In this document: positions 1 through 9,581 of the stretch, piece by piece
Layout of the letters: each line of letters starts with the position of its first letter
Numbering within the stretch: the stretch's first letter is position 1
The notes under the pieces: generated by a model
Databases searched by the model: none
What the model was told of the DNA's origin: nothing
What the model saw: the letters and a program-made list of their open reading frames with translations, nothing else
Translations under genes and position numbers: made by a program
NCBI GenBank assembly: GCA_030424845.1
Contig: JAUHWC010000001.1
Location: forward strand, 620,001-684,000
Direction: 5' to 3'
DNA from: Alphaproteobacteria bacterium
GTDB lineage: Bacteria > Pseudomonadota > Alphaproteobacteria > Sphingomonadales > Sphingomonadaceae
DNA: 64,000 nucleotides

Positions 1-64
1 TTTTGACGGTTGCCTGTCCTGCCGCGTGGTTGCAGGAGGACGCGCGTTCCCGAATGCGGGAAGA

Positions 65-487
65 TCAGCCGACGATTTCGTCTTCGTTGAAGAAGAAGGC
101 GATCTCGATCGCGGCGTTCTCGTCGCTGTCCGAACCGTGGACCGAGTTGGCTTCGATCGATTCGGCATAGGTCTTGCGGATGGTGCCCTCGGCAGCGTCC
201 GCCGGGTTGGTGGCGCCCATCACGTCACGGTTGCGCTTCACGGCGTCTTCGCCTTCCAGCACCTGCACCACGACCGGGCCGCTGATCATGAAGTCCACCA
301 GTTCGCCGAAGAAGGGGCGTTCCTTGTGAACGGCATAGAAGCCTTCAGCCTGTTCGCGGGTCATGTGGATGCGCTTGGAGGCAACGACGCGCAGGCCGGC
401 TTCTTCCAGCATCTTGGTGACCGCACCGGTCAGGTTGCGGCGCGTGGCATCGGGCTTGATGATCGAAAAAGTGCGGGTGACCGCCAT
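65..487 (-). CDS. ndk: Nucleoside diphosphate kinase
   Basis: Cytoplasmic enzyme that moves the terminal phosphate of ATP to other (d)NDPs through a phospho-histidine and so balances nucleotide pools. The product is 140 residues, the normal family length. It opens with [20 protein letters not shown] (phosphate-binding Lys region), has [14 protein letters not shown] in the middle, and near the C-terminus NSVHGSDS, whose His is the phosphorylated residue. I start at the ATG at 487 because AAGGA lies 7 bases upstream; a GTG 15 bases further out sits on top of that ribosome site. The gene reads out towards the left edge; the 64 bases beyond it hold only a weak 6-bp hairpin. Identity is very secure. 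Confidence 0.97.
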   Translation of the reverse strand: MAVTRTFSIIKPDATRRNLTGAVTKMLEEAGLRVVASKRIHMTREQAEGFYAVHKERPFFGELVDFMISGPVVVQVLEGEDAVKRNRDVMGATNPADAAEGTIRKTYAESIEANSVHGSDSDENAAIEIAFFFNEDEIVG

Positions 488-637
488 GGGGTGTTCCTTC
501 ACGAATGTTCTATGTGTGATCCTGCGGCTTCCCGCCTTGCGGAAAGCACTCGCGCGCGCCCCTAGCGCCCCTGCCCCATTTGGGCAAGAGCGCGCATGGC
601 GCAGCGCCTTGCGATCAATCGCCCGGCGAAGGGCGGC

Positions 638-1147
638 TTATTGGCCGAGGCCGGCGCTGCCCACGATCAGCTGCCCGCTGGTACCATCCCCGTTGGGAGA
701 GGCGCTGAAGCTGAAGGTTTCACCATTGGCACCTTCCCCGCCGACCATCGAGCTGCCGTTCACATTGACTTCCATCTGGATCGCGATTCCCGCTGCTTCG
801 GCTTGCGCGCGGTAGAACTTGACCAGCTCTTCCGGGCTGTCATCGCTCTGCATCAGCACCATCGAGCCCTGGCCATCGCCCTGGGTGATGTTGGTGGCCG
901 AAATCACCGAGGCACCGGGATAGACCGAATAGCCTTCGGGAAGATCGGCATCCACATCGGAACCGGTGTTGATGGTGACCTGTTCGCCATCCTCGCCGGT
1001 GACGGTGATATTGCTTTCCCCACCCTCGGCATCGATTTCATAGGTGCCGGTTTCGCCGTCTTCGGTCTCGAACGTGCCTTCGGCATCCGGGCCGCCACAG
1101 GCCGCCACCAGCAATGCTGCTGCACTCACCCCGAGAATCTTGCGCAT
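638..1147 (-). CDS. Small lipoprotein of unknown function
   Basis: 169 residues. The N-terminus is a lipoprotein signal: charged MRK, hydrophobic stretch, and lipobox LVAAC with the lipidated Cys at residue 17, so the protein should be anchored in the outer or inner membrane facing the periplasm. Residues 18-75 are very acidic and rich in Gly, Glu and Asp (repeated EDGE/TGTYEIDAEGG-like stretches); the C-terminal half (LPEGYSVYPGASVISATNI, then a helical SPEELVKFYRAQAEAAG) looks like a small folded domain with a Gly/Ser-rich tail. I recognise no enzyme motif. AAGGGGAGA precedes the ATG. It sits between holC and ndk on the same strand and could be co-transcribed, but the 59-base and 150-base gaps leave this open. 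Confidence 0.8.
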   Translation of the reverse strand: MRKILGVSAAALLVAACGGPDAEGTFETEDGETGTYEIDAEGGESNITVTGEDGEQVTINTGSDVDADLPEGYSVYPGASVISATNITQGDGQGSMVLMQSDDSPEELVKFYRAQAEAAGIAIQMEVNVNGSSMVGGEGANGETFSFSASPNGDGTSGQLIVGSAGLGQ

Positions 1148-1206
1148 GGATCATGTCTCCCCTTGAATTGGCGGGAGAATAGGCCGCCGCCGCCCGAGCG
1201 CAAGCC

Positions 1207-1644
1207 TCAGGCGCGCTTCACCCATTTGCCGTTTTCGAGTTCATGGAACTCGCGCTCCACGTCATCGCGGTTGTCGAACTGCTTCCACGTGCTGCGCGCG
1301 GCAGCGCGGCCTTCATCGTCGAAGAACAGGAACACGCGCTCGAACCCTTCGGCCTCATCGCGCCACTGCCCGTCGGCCAGCGCCAGCAATCTCGCGCCAT
1401 TGGCAGCCTTGCAATCTTCCGAGAGCAGGATCGGCTGGCGCGCATCATGCGCCCCGCCCGCCTGCCCATGGGCGAGGAATTCCGCCGGGAAGGCCTGCCA
1501 CAGCGCCTGGTCGAGCGTGTCGCGCAGCCCCGCGTCCCCAGCGACCACCAGCAGGCGCTGGCCGCCGTTTGTCGCCGCCCGAGCGATCAGCGGCAGGACC
1601 CGTTCGACCGGCTGCGTGCCGCAGAGATAAAACCCTAGCGTCAT
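1207..1644 (-). CDS. holC: DNA polymerase III chi subunit
   Basis: Chi subunit of the clamp-loader assembly of the replicative polymerase; in the family it bridges the clamp loader (via psi, often missing in alphaproteobacteria) and single-strand binding protein. The 145-residue product starts [20 protein letters not shown], the typical chi opening, and ends in the conserved [12 protein letters not shown] region. The ATG at 1644 overlaps the stop of the upstream DUF2256 gene as ATGA and has no clear ribosome site of its own, so translational coupling is likely. A longer in-frame start upstream would run through the DUF2256 gene and adds no family sequence. The placement behind pepA is a common alphaproteobacterial arrangement. 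Confidence 0.88.
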   Translation of the reverse strand: MTLGFYLCGTQPVERVLPLIARAATNGGQRLLVVAGDAGLRDTLDQALWQAFPAEFLAHGQAGGAHDARQPILLSEDCKAANGARLLALADGQWRDEAEGFERVFLFFDDEGRAAARSTWKQFDNRDDVEREFHELENGKWVKRA

Positions 1645-1796
1645 GCGTTCACGCCCTTGCCCTGTCTGCGGCAGCGGTCGGAACAATAGCGGACATTGTC
1701 CCAGTCCCGCTCCCACTTCTTGCGCCAGGTGAACGGAAGGCCGCAGGCCGCGCAGATCTTGCTCGGCAAGTCGGACTTCTTCCGCATTCTGGGCAT
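1641..1796 (-). CDS. DUF2256 zinc-ribbon-like small protein
   Basis: A 51-residue basic protein that I read directly from the minus strand between pepA and holC: it starts [19 protein letters not shown], continues with [19 protein letters not shown] and ends with [12 protein letters not shown]. Two Cys pairs (Cys15/Cys18 and Cys38/Cys42) are spaced like a small zinc-binding module, and the KICAACG...PFTWRKKW...VRYCSDRCR pattern is that of the DUF2256 family. Function is unknown. Its stop overlaps the holC start by 4 bases, and it begins 32 bases after the pepA stop, so the three genes probably form one operon. A second in-frame ATG (codon 4) could also be the start. Too short for many gene finders but the conservation pattern is convincing. 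Confidence 0.85.
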   Translation of the reverse strand: MPRMRKKSDLPSKICAACGLPFTWRKKWERDWDNVRYCSDRCRRQGKGVNA

Positions 1797-1828
1797 CTCT
1801 TCGGCCTACCGTTTCGCTGCTTGAGGCC

Positions 1829-3286
1829 TTACTCGCAGTTCTCGCGAACGAAGGTGTCGATCAGTCGTGCGCCGAAGCCGGTTGCGCCCTTGTCCCAGGT
1901 AGCACCCGGCTTGTCCGCCCAGACCATGCCCGCGATGTCGCAATGCGCCCAGTCGACGCCTTCCTCGACATAGCGCTGCAGGAACTGCGCCGCCGTGATC
2001 GAGCCGCCCCAGCGCGGACCGACGTTCTTCATGTCGGCAATCGGGCTGTCGATCAGCTTGTCGTATGCAGGACTCAGCGGGAAGCGCCACAGCTTGTCGC
2101 CGCTCTGCTTGCCGGCAGCCAGCAGCTTGTCGGCCAGGTCATCGCTGTTCGCGAACAGCCCGCCATGCTCCATGCCCAGCGCAATCATCATCGCGCCGGT
2201 CAGCGTGGCGAGGTCCACCACCGTCTTGGGCTTGAATTCGCGCTGCACGTAGGTGATCGCATCGCACAACACCAGGCGGCCTTCGGCATCGGTGTTGATC
2301 ACTTCCACCGTCTGCCCGGACATGGTGGTGACGATATCGCCCGGACGCTGGGCGTTGCCATCGGGCATGTTCTCGACAAGGCCGCACACGCCGATCACGT
2401 TCGCCTTGGCCTTGCGTCCGGCAAGCGCCAGCATGGCGCCTGCCACGGCACCTGCGCCGCCCATGTCCCACTTCATGTCTTCCATGCCGGCAGGCGGCTT
2501 CAGCGAGATCCCGCCGGTATCGAAGGTCACGCCCTTGCCGACGAAGACGGTCGGCTTGTCCTTGGCCTTGCCGCCCATCCACTTGATCACCAGCAGCTTG
2601 CCATCGCGCACCGAGCCCTGGCTCACGCCCAGCAGCGCGCCCATGCCCAATTCGCGCATCTCGTCTTCATCGAGGACGGAGATCTCCGCGCCCGTGCCCT
2701 CGAAACGTTCGCGGCAGCGTTCCACGAAGCTTTGCGGGTAGATGACGTTGGCCGGCTCTGCCACCAGCTCGCGGGTGAATTCCACGCCCTTGGCAACCGC
2801 GGCCTGCTCGTCCCATGCAGCAGCGGTGCCTTCGGGGGCACCGGCCACCACGACTTCTTCGAGGCTGCGCTTCTGTTCTTCCTTCAGCTTCGTGCGATAG
2901 GCATCCCAGCGCCAGCTGCGCAACCGCAGGCCCAGCAGCACGGCGGCCGCTTCATCGGCGGCAAGGCCGCTGCCGGCAAGGTCCAGCACCAGCGTGCTTT
3001 CGCCCGAGGTCAGGTATTTCGCCGCCAGCGCGGCACCTGCGCGCTCGAGGTTGGCCAGCCGCGTATCGCCATTGGTCTTGCCGACACCGGCCAGCGCCAG
3101 GCGCACGACACTGCCCGAATCCTCCACGAAGCCTTCGAAGACCTGTCCGGTCTTGCCGGTGAAACGCGAACTTTCCGCACCCTGGACGATGGCCACGGGC
3201 AGGTCTGCGGGCAGCTTGTCCTGCTCGACAATGCGGGCCAGCAGGCTGGGGGACTTCGGGGCGGTTTCGGTGAAACTGACGTTCAT
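1829..3286 (-). CDS. pepA: Leucyl aminopeptidase (M17)
   Basis: Cytosolic M17 aminopeptidase that removes N-terminal residues from peptides using two divalent metal ions; some members also bind DNA. 485 residues, close to the family length. The catalytic half shows VFVGKGVTFDTGGISLKP (metal-binding Lys and Asp), NTDAEGRLVLCDA (the M17 signature with Asp and Glu ligands and the catalytic Arg) and a well preserved C-terminus. The N-terminal third is the less conserved hexamer-forming domain. I take the ATG at 3286 because GGAG stands 5 bases upstream; a GTG two codons earlier collides with it. Divergent from lptD across a 98-base gap that must carry both promoters. Confidence 0.95.
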   Translation of the reverse strand: MNVSFTETAPKSPSLLARIVEQDKLPADLPVAIVQGAESSRFTGKTGQVFEGFVEDSGSVVRLALAGVGKTNGDTRLANLERAGAALAAKYLTSGESTLVLDLAGSGLAADEAAAVLLGLRLRSWRWDAYRTKLKEEQKRSLEEVVVAGAPEGTAAAWDEQAAVAKGVEFTRELVAEPANVIYPQSFVERCRERFEGTGAEISVLDEDEMRELGMGALLGVSQGSVRDGKLLVIKWMGGKAKDKPTVFVGKGVTFDTGGISLKPPAGMEDMKWDMGGAGAVAGAMLALAGRKAKANVIGVCGLVENMPDGNAQRPGDIVTTMSGQTVEVINTDAEGRLVLCDAITYVQREFKPKTVVDLATLTGAMMIALGMEHGGLFANSDDLADKLLAAGKQSGDKLWRFPLSPAYDKLIDSPIADMKNVGPRWGGSITAAQFLQRYVEEGVDWAHCDIAGMVWADKPGATWDKGATGFGARLIDTFVRENCE

Positions 3287-3384
3287 GCTCACTCCGGGGC
3301 AAGTGGATTGGGTTTGCGGGGCACATCGGCGGGCCCGCCATCGATAGCGTTGCAGTTAAGCGCGGGCGGTGCGATAGGCAAGCC

Positions 3385-5655
3385 ATGCTCCCGGCCGTAT
3401 CGCCCTTGCAGCAAGCCTTGAACCGCCGCTTGCGTCATGCCCGTTTTGCCCGCCTGACGGCGGCGGCCGCCTTGTCGTGCCTTGCCACCCCGGTGCTGGC
3501 GCAGGCGGACGACAACGCCGATCCCGTTGAAGCGGAACGCGAATCGCGGATCGAGAACGTGGCCTTCGAGGCGGACGAAATCCGCTATGACAGCGAGAAT
3601 GCCGCGGTCACCGCGGCCGGCAACGTATTGGCCCGTTCCGGTGACCAGTCCGTTCGCGCCAACAGCGTCAGCTGGAACAGGCTGACCGGCGAGATCGTGG
3701 CCGAGGGCAATGTCCGCTATCTCGATGAGGACGGCAACCAGCTCTACACCGAACGCCTCACGCTGACGGACGAACTGGAAGCAGGCGCAATGGCCAACAT
3801 GCTGCTTGCCTTCCGCCAGGGCGGCAGGCTGGCGGCGGAAATGGCCGAGCGGGACGAGAACGGCGACATCATCCTCGACAGGGCGGTCTATTCGTCCTGC
3901 GCGGTGATGGACAGCGAAGGCTGCCCGAAGAACCCCAGCTGGCGGGTGACTGCAGAGCGCGTCTATTACGATGCCGAAACCGACCAGATCCGCTTCCGCG
4001 GTGCCTATCTGGAGCTGTTCGGTGCCCGTATCCTGCCCTTGCCCGGCCTGGTGATCCGCGCTGACGGCAGCGCCAATTCCGGCGTGTTCATCCCCGATAT
4101 CGGCCTGACGGCCTCCAACGGTTTCGAGTTCTCGGACAGCTACTACTGGCGTATTGCCGACAATCGCGACCTGCTGCTGACGGGCTATGTCTATACCGAG
4201 GCAGCGCCGATGGTGAGCGCCCAGTACCGCCAGCTGGGCGAGCACGGGGCCTTCCAGGTGAGCGCCTACGGCACCTATTCCACGCGCATTCCACTCAATT
4301 CAACGGTCCCGACCAGCCAGGACGCGATCCGCGGCTATGTCTTCTCCAACGGACGCTGGCAGCTTGATCCCAACTGGAGCGTGACAGGGTCGATCCGGCT
4401 GGCGAGCGACCGCACCTTCCTGCGGCGTTACGACATCAGCCGCGAGGATCGCCTGCGTTCGACCGTCAATGTCGAGCGGATTGACGAGGACAGCTACCTC
4501 TCGCTTTCCGGCTGGGCCACGCAGGCATTGCTGGTGCAGCAGGACCAGGGGCAGGTGCCGCTCGCCCTGCCGCTGTTCGATTACCGCTACCGGCTGCAGG
4601 ACCCGGTGGCTGGCGGCCAGGTGGAACTGCAAGCCAACACGCTGGCGATCACCCGCGCCGAAGGCCAGGACACCCAGCGCGCCTTTGCCCGCGCCCGGTG
4701 GGACATGCGCCGCATCACGCCGCTGGGCCAGGAAGTCACCCTTACCGGCCTGGTGCGCGGCGATGTCTATCATTCGGACCAGAACCTGCTGACCCAGACC
4801 GCCAGCTATCGCGGGCAGACAGGCTGGCAGACGCGCGGCGTGGCGGTTGCGGCGGTGGACATCAAGTGGCCCTTCATCGGTGAATTCCTGGGTGGATCGC
4901 AGATCCTCACCCCGCGCGTGCAATTCGTTGCCACGCCCGATATCCGCAACCTCGACATTCCGAACGAGGATGCCCGCGCCATCGACCTTGAGGATTCCAA
5001 CCTCTTCGCGCTCAACCGATTCCCCGGTTACGATCGGGTCGAGGAAGGCGCCCGCGTCACCTACGGCGTGGACTGGCAGGCGACCATTCCCGGATGGCGG
5101 CTGGAGACGACCATCGGCCAGTCCTATCGCCTTTCGGACCAGAACACGCTGTTTCCCGATGGCACCGGCCTCAACGAGCAATGGTCCGACTTCGTCGGCC
5201 GTACCACCGTGCGCTATCGCGATTTCCTGAAGTTCACCCACCGCTTCCGGCTGGACAAGGACAACCTGGCCGTGCGCCGCAACGAGATCGACGCTACGCT
5301 CGGCAACGACCGGACCTATGTCGAACTCGGCTATCTGCGCCTCAACCGCGATATCGACCTCAATATCGAGGATCTGCGCGACCGCGAGGAATTGCGCGCG
5401 GCGGGGCGGATCGCCTTTGCCCCATACTGGTCGGTGTTCGGTTCGGCAGTGATCAACCTGACCGACAGGGCGGAAGATCCCACCCTGAACGCTGACGGTT
5501 TCGAGCCGCTGCGCACGCGCGTGGGCGTGGCCTATGCCGATGACTGCCTGGAGATCGGCTTCACCTGGCGGCGCGACTATATCGAACTGGCAGACGCCAA
5601 GCGCGGCAACTCTTTCCGCTTCTACTTCTCGCTCCGCAATCTGGGCTTCCGGTGA
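3385..5655 (+). CDS. lptD: LPS-assembly outer-membrane protein LptD
   Basis: Beta-barrel that inserts lipopolysaccharide into the outer leaflet of the outer membrane, working with the LptE lipoprotein and the periplasmic bridge. 756 residues. A signal peptide ends at about VLAQA (residue 40). Residues 50-160 form the OstA/LptA-like jelly roll (FEADEIRYDSENAAVTAAGN, VSWNRLTGEIVAEGNVRY). The rest is the barrel with alternating aromatic strands ending in FYFSLRNLGFR. Two Cys lie close together after the jelly roll (SSCAV and EGCPKN) and one near the C-terminus (YADDCLEIGF), consistent with the disulfides of the family. It is followed 138 bases on by surA, its folding chaperone, as in many alphaproteobacteria. 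Confidence 0.95.
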   Translation: MLPAVSPLQQALNRRLRHARFARLTAAAALSCLATPVLAQADDNADPVEAERESRIENVAFEADEIRYDSENAAVTAAGNVLARSGDQSVRANSVSWNRLTGEIVAEGNVRYLDEDGNQLYTERLTLTDELEAGAMANMLLAFRQGGRLAAEMAERDENGDIILDRAVYSSCAVMDSEGCPKNPSWRVTAERVYYDAETDQIRFRGAYLELFGARILPLPGLVIRADGSANSGVFIPDIGLTASNGFEFSDSYYWRIADNRDLLLTGYVYTEAAPMVSAQYRQLGEHGAFQVSAYGTYSTRIPLNSTVPTSQDAIRGYVFSNGRWQLDPNWSVTGSIRLASDRTFLRRYDISREDRLRSTVNVERIDEDSYLSLSGWATQALLVQQDQGQVPLALPLFDYRYRLQDPVAGGQVELQANTLAITRAEGQDTQRAFARARWDMRRITPLGQEVTLTGLVRGDVYHSDQNLLTQTASYRGQTGWQTRGVAVAAVDIKWPFIGEFLGGSQILTPRVQFVATPDIRNLDIPNEDARAIDLEDSNLFALNRFPGYDRVEEGARVTYGVDWQATIPGWRLETTIGQSYRLSDQNTLFPDGTGLNEQWSDFVGRTTVRYRDFLKFTHRFRLDKDNLAVRRNEIDATLGNDRTYVELGYLRLNRDIDLNIEDLRDREELRAAGRIAFAPYWSVFGSAVINLTDRAEDPTLNADGFEPLRTRVGVAYADDCLEIGFTWRRDYIELADAKRGNSFRFYFSLRNLGFR

Positions 5656-5793
5656 TCATTGGCCCGCGTGCATTGGCAGGGCCGGACAAAGGGGCTATCA
5701 GGCGCCCACTCAGCTTCGGTTAAGCCGGCCTGTTGCAGTGGCGGACACCGTGAATGGGCGCGATCCGCGCCAATATCGAGGAAAAGATTACCA

Positions 5794-7125
5794 GTGACCC
5801 GGTTTGCAAAAACCCTCAGCCTGATTGCCGCAACGGCCGCTCTTTTCGCCTTTGGCGTCCCGGCCCTGCAGGCACAGAGTGACGGCTTCAACATTCCCGA
5901 GGATTTCAACTTCCTGGGCTCTGCCGATCCCAACCAGCGCCGCGCCACCGCGCGCGTGAACGGCAACATCATCACCGGCACCGACGTCGATCATCGCGTG
6001 GCGCTGATCGTGGCCGCTAACGAAACCGCCATTCCCGAAGATGAAATGGATCGGCTGCGCATGCAGGTGCTGCGCAACCTGATCGACGAGACGCTGCAGG
6101 TGCAGGAAGCCGCCGCACTGGAAATGGAAGTGACGGCAGAGGAAGTGGATGATGCCTACACCCGCTTCGCCGTGGAACGCTTCGATCGCGGGCCGGAGGC
6201 GATGGACGAATATCTCGCCACCATCGGCTCCTCCCCGCGCACGCTGAAGCGGCAGATCCAGGGCGAACTGGCATGGGATCGCCTGCTGCGCCGCAATGTC
6301 GCACCCTTCGTCAACGTTTCGGCCGAGGAAGTGAACGAGCAGCTGGCCCGCCTGGAAGCCTCGCAGGGCCAGTATGAATACCGCGTCGCCGAAATCTTCA
6401 TGGAAGCGACCGCGCTCAACCGCGAGGCCGTGCTGGCCAACGCCAACCAGATCGTGCAGCAGCTGCGCCAGGGCGGCAGTTTCGTGGCCTATGCCCGCCA
6501 GTATTCCGACGCCTCCTCTGCCGCGCAGGGTGGTGACCTTGGCTGGCTGCGCCTCGAGCAGTTGCAGAGCCCCACGCTGGAATCCGCGGTGCAGTCCAGG
6601 GCTCCCGGCCAGCTGGTCGGCCCGATCGAGATTCCCGGTGGTTTCTCCATGCTGCTGCTGGTGGACCGCCGCCAGATCGGCATGCCCGACCCGCGTGATG
6701 CCGTGCTCAGCCTGAAGCAGATCTCGCTCGACTTCGCTCCCGGCACGCCGGAAAGCGAAGCGCAGTTGCTGGCAGACCAGTTCGCCGCCACCGTGCAGCA
6801 GATGAACGGCTGTGGTGACGTGGACGCCAAGGCCGCCGCCATCGGTGCCGACGTGGTCGAGAATGACGAGATTGCCGTGCGCGCCCTGCCCGAAGCACTG
6901 CAGAACATCATGCTCCAGCTCAACGTCGGCCAGGCCACGCCGCCCTTCGGCGATATCGCCCAGGGCGTGCGCGTGCTCATGCTGTGCGGCCGGGATGATC
7001 CGCGCCAGCAGCGCGGCCCGAGCTTCGACGACATCATGAACACGCTGGAAAACGAGCGGATCAACCGCCGCGCCCAGCGTTACCTGCGTGACCTTCGCCG
7101 CGACGCGGTGATCGAATACAACTGA
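5794..7125 (+). CDS. surA: Periplasmic chaperone / peptidyl-prolyl isomerase SurA
   Basis: Chaperone that escorts outer-membrane proteins through the periplasm. 443 residues. The GTG start at 5794 has GAGGAAAAG upstream and yields a clean signal peptide ending around PALQAQ. Residues 40-180 form the SurA N-terminal helical domain (RVNGNIITGTDVDHRVAL, RNLIDETLQVQEAA). A PpiC-type rotamase domain follows (YRVAEIFM, GGSFVAYARQYSDA, GGDLGWL, GPIEIPGGFSMLLLVDRR). The C-terminal part is less clear and may hold a degenerate second rotamase domain. Sits between lptD and pdxA, with pdxA only 7 bases downstream, a textbook lptD-surA-pdxA-rsmA order. Confidence 0.93.
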   Translation: MTRFAKTLSLIAATAALFAFGVPALQAQSDGFNIPEDFNFLGSADPNQRRATARVNGNIITGTDVDHRVALIVAANETAIPEDEMDRLRMQVLRNLIDETLQVQEAAALEMEVTAEEVDDAYTRFAVERFDRGPEAMDEYLATIGSSPRTLKRQIQGELAWDRLLRRNVAPFVNVSAEEVNEQLARLEASQGQYEYRVAEIFMEATALNREAVLANANQIVQQLRQGGSFVAYARQYSDASSAAQGGDLGWLRLEQLQSPTLESAVQSRAPGQLVGPIEIPGGFSMLLLVDRRQIGMPDPRDAVLSLKQISLDFAPGTPESEAQLLADQFAATVQQMNGCGDVDAKAAAIGADVVENDEIAVRALPEALQNIMLQLNVGQATPPFGDIAQGVRVLMLCGRDDPRQQRGPSFDDIMNTLENERINRRAQRYLRDLRRDAVIEYN

Positions 7126-7132
7126 TCCGCCG

Positions 7133-8155
7133 GTGACGGGCTCACCCGCCATTGCCCCCCTTGCCATTTCGCTGGGGGACCCGGCTGGCGTTGGCCCCGA
7201 ACTGATCGCACTGGCGTTCTCGCAGCGCAGGGAGCTGGCCTTGCCGTCCTTCTTCGTTGTCGGCGGGGCCAATGTCCTGCAAGCCGCTGCCAAGTCCCGC
7301 GGGCTGGAGATTGACGTGGAGATCATCGGGGCGCCGCAGGATGCCGCCGGGGTGTTCGCCAATGCGCTGCCCGTACTGGCGGAAGGTGGTGACGGGCGTT
7401 TCCTGCCCGGCCAGCCCTCGGCGGAAGGCGCGCGCCTCGCGCTTCATTCGCTGGAACTGGCGGCATCGCTTGCCCTGTCGGGTGCAGCCAGCGGCATGGT
7501 GACTGCGCCCGTCTCCAAGTCCGAACTGGCCGCCGTGGGCTTTGCCTTCCCCGGCCAGACCGAATTCGTCGCCCATGCCAGCGGGGTGGAGGAAGAGGAC
7601 GCGGTTATGATGCTGGCAGGGCCCAGCCTTCGCGCCGTGCCGCTGACGGCGCATTGTGCGCTGTCGGAGGTGTCCGGCCTCCTCTCGCAAGAACTGATCC
7701 TGCGCGGCTGCCGGGTGATCCACAAGGCGATGCAACGCGATTTCGCCATGGATGCCCCGCGCCTCGCCATCGCCGGTCTCAACCCCCATGCCGGCGAAAA
7801 GGGCCGCATGGGGGGCGAGGAAGAGACGATCATCGCCCCTGCCATCGCGCAATTGCAGGGCGAAGGGATTGCCGCCACCGGCCCCCATCCGGCAGACACC
7901 ATGTTCGCCCCGCACAAGCGCGGCACCTATGACGTGGCCGTGGCCATGTATCACGACCAGGCGCTGGTCCCGTTGAAGACGCTGGACTTCGACAAGGGCG
8001 TGAACATGACACTGGGCCTGCCGATTATCCGCACATCGCCCGATCACGGCACCGCCTTCGATATTGCCGGCGGCGGGATCGCGCGGCCGGAATCGCTGGT
8101 GGAAGCGATCCGGATGGCGGCCGCGGCAGCGTTATGCAGGGCCGCCGCGCCATGA
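7133..8155 (+). CDS. pdxA: 4-hydroxythreonine-4-phosphate dehydrogenase
   Basis: NAD-dependent oxidation of 4-hydroxy-L-threonine phosphate in the DXP-dependent route to pyridoxal phosphate. 340 residues from a GTG start 7 bases after surA. It begins [20 protein letters not shown] (the PdxA signature opening) and has the metal-binding His segments [24 protein letters not shown] and [13 protein letters not shown], plus [22 protein letters not shown]. Its stop overlaps the rsmA start as ATGA. The full family length and all metal ligands are present, so it should be active. Confidence 0.95.
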   Translation: MTGSPAIAPLAISLGDPAGVGPELIALAFSQRRELALPSFFVVGGANVLQAAAKSRGLEIDVEIIGAPQDAAGVFANALPVLAEGGDGRFLPGQPSAEGARLALHSLELAASLALSGAASGMVTAPVSKSELAAVGFAFPGQTEFVAHASGVEEEDAVMMLAGPSLRAVPLTAHCALSEVSGLLSQELILRGCRVIHKAMQRDFAMDAPRLAIAGLNPHAGEKGRMGGEEETIIAPAIAQLQGEGIAATGPHPADTMFAPHKRGTYDVAVAMYHDQALVPLKTLDFDKGVNMTLGLPIIRTSPDHGTAFDIAGGGIARPESLVEAIRMAAAAALCRAAAP

Positions 8156-8973
8156 GCCTGCCGCCCTTGCGCGAAGTCATCGCCGCGCATGGCCTGAGCG
8201 CGTCCAAGGCATTGGGGCAGAATTTCCTGTTCGACGAGCAATTGCTGGGGCGGATCGCCGCGATTCCGGGAGAGCTGCAAGGCAAGGCGGTGCTGGAAAT
8301 CGGCCCCGGCCCCGGCGGGTTGACCCGCGCCCTGCTGCGCGCCGGTGCCCGTGTCACTGCCATCGAGATGGATCGCCGCTGCCTGCCCGCGCTTGCCGAA
8401 CTGGCAGATGCCTTTCCCGGCCAGCTCGCCGTGGTGGAAGGCGATGCGATGAAGATCGACCATGCGGAACTGATGGGCGAGCCCTTCGCGGTGGTGGCCA
8501 ACCTGCCCTACAATGTCGGCACCGCCCTGTTCACGCGCTGGCTGGATGGCGAGGACTGGCCCCCGCAATGGACCTCCCTGACCTTGATGTTCCAGCTGGA
8601 GGTGGCGCAGCGCATTGTCGCCAAGCCCGGCACCTCGGCATACGGCCGGCTTGCCGTGCTGGCCCAGTGGCGGTCCCATGCGAAGCTGGCGATGAAGGTC
8701 CATCGCAGCGCCTTCACCCCGCCGCCCAAGGTGATGAGCGCGATCGTCCATGTCACACCCGGTCAGGCACCGGACGGGATATCCGCCCATCGCCTTGCCC
8801 AGGTTACAGAGGCGGCTTTCGGCCAGCGCCGCAAGATGCTGCGCCAGAGCCTCAAGGGCATTGCCGGAGCGGTTGCGGTGCTGGAGGAACTCGGCATCGA
8901 TTCCACGCGGCGGGCCGAGACACTTTCTGTCGATGAATTCGTGGAGATCGCCCGGGCCCTGGGGCCTGCCTGA
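8152..8973 (+). CDS. rsmA: 16S rRNA dimethyladenosine transferase
   Basis: SAM-dependent enzyme that dimethylates two adjacent adenosines near the 3' end of 16S rRNA, a late step in small-subunit assembly (also called KsgA). 273 residues. Motifs in order: [12 protein letters not shown] near the start, SAM-binding [16 protein letters not shown] (about residue 50), acidic loop [18 protein letters not shown], and the catalytic [11 protein letters not shown] (about residue 117). The C-terminal helical domain ends [15 protein letters not shown]. The ATG at 8152 overlaps the pdxA stop; earlier in-frame starts lie inside pdxA and add nothing. Its stop codon directly abuts the stop of the convergent PilZ gene. 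Confidence 0.95.
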   Translation: MSLPPLREVIAAHGLSASKALGQNFLFDEQLLGRIAAIPGELQGKAVLEIGPGPGGLTRALLRAGARVTAIEMDRRCLPALAELADAFPGQLAVVEGDAMKIDHAELMGEPFAVVANLPYNVGTALFTRWLDGEDWPPQWTSLTLMFQLEVAQRIVAKPGTSAYGRLAVLAQWRSHAKLAMKVHRSAFTPPPKVMSAIVHVTPGQAPDGISAHRLAQVTEAAFGQRRKMLRQSLKGIAGAVAVLEELGIDSTRRAETLSVDEFVEIARALGPA

Positions 8974-9516
8974 TCAGGGCTTGCGCCCGGTCATCGCCGA
9001 AGCGGCCTGTTCCATCGGTGCAAGGCCGCTGCCCACGAGGTCGGCAATCAGCCATGCCGCGCCCAATGCCACGGCCAGCAGCATGCCGAGCTGGACAGCG
9101 CGGCCCATCATCTCCGGATTGGAGGTCAGCGCTTGCCACAGCCCCGTGCGCCGTTTCGCCACCGAGCTGGAACGCGCCAAGGCCACCGCCTGCTTGCCGC
9201 CTTCGACCATCGCGGCAACGCTGACCCGTTCCTGCAGCGAGAGGCCGAAGCGGCGTTCGCTGGCCCACTTCACCTGTCCCGCCAGGAAATTGTTGCCTAC
9301 AGCGATCTCCACGATCTCGCCGCGCTTCGGCGGACGCGCGGCCGTGGCGAGCACGCCGCGGGTGGAGACATCGATGATGCAGACATCGCGCTCGCCGGCG
9401 TCATCGCGCAGGCGCGCACGGACCATCGCCCGCACGCGCGGTTCGACGCGATCTTCCTTGGCAGCAGCAAGTCCCATTGCCTGTCCCTGTTGGCTGCCGC
9501 CTGCATAGGCGAACAT
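8974..9516 (-). CDS. PilZ-domain protein with C-terminal membrane helix
   Basis: Likely cyclic di-GMP receptor. About 180 residues. The PilZ signature is visible: RVEPRVRAMVRARL (RxxxR region) followed by CIIDVSTRGVLA (D/NxSxxG) and then a beta-rich stretch to about residue 100. After a linker rich in Arg and Ser a single hydrophobic segment near the C-terminus (LGMLLAVALGAAWLIADLVG) should anchor it in the inner membrane. The start is uncertain: I use the ATG at 9516, but a GTG at 9543 and an ATG at 9477 are in frame and none has a strong ribosome site. Convergent with rsmA (stops adjacent) and divergent from the M20 gene. Partner unknown. Confidence 0.8.
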   Translation of the reverse strand: MFAYAGGSQQGQAMGLAAAKEDRVEPRVRAMVRARLRDDAGERDVCIIDVSTRGVLATAARPPKRGEIVEIAVGNNFLAGQVKWASERRFGLSLQERVSVAAMVEGGKQAVALARSSSVAKRRTGLWQALTSNPEMMGRAVQLGMLLAVALGAAWLIADLVGSGLAPMEQAASAMTGRKP

Positions 9517-9581
9517 TCTTATTTCAGCGTTAAGCCTCGGCACGTTGACAGGACCGGCAAGTCGGCTAGACCAAGTTGCAT

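Noticed and set aside
1943-3421. 492-codon open frame on the plus strand opposite pepA
   Set aside because: It mirrors pepA on the other strand in GC-rich DNA, has His/Arg/Ala-rich low-complexity sequence and no family motif. The pepA frame has full M17 motifs.
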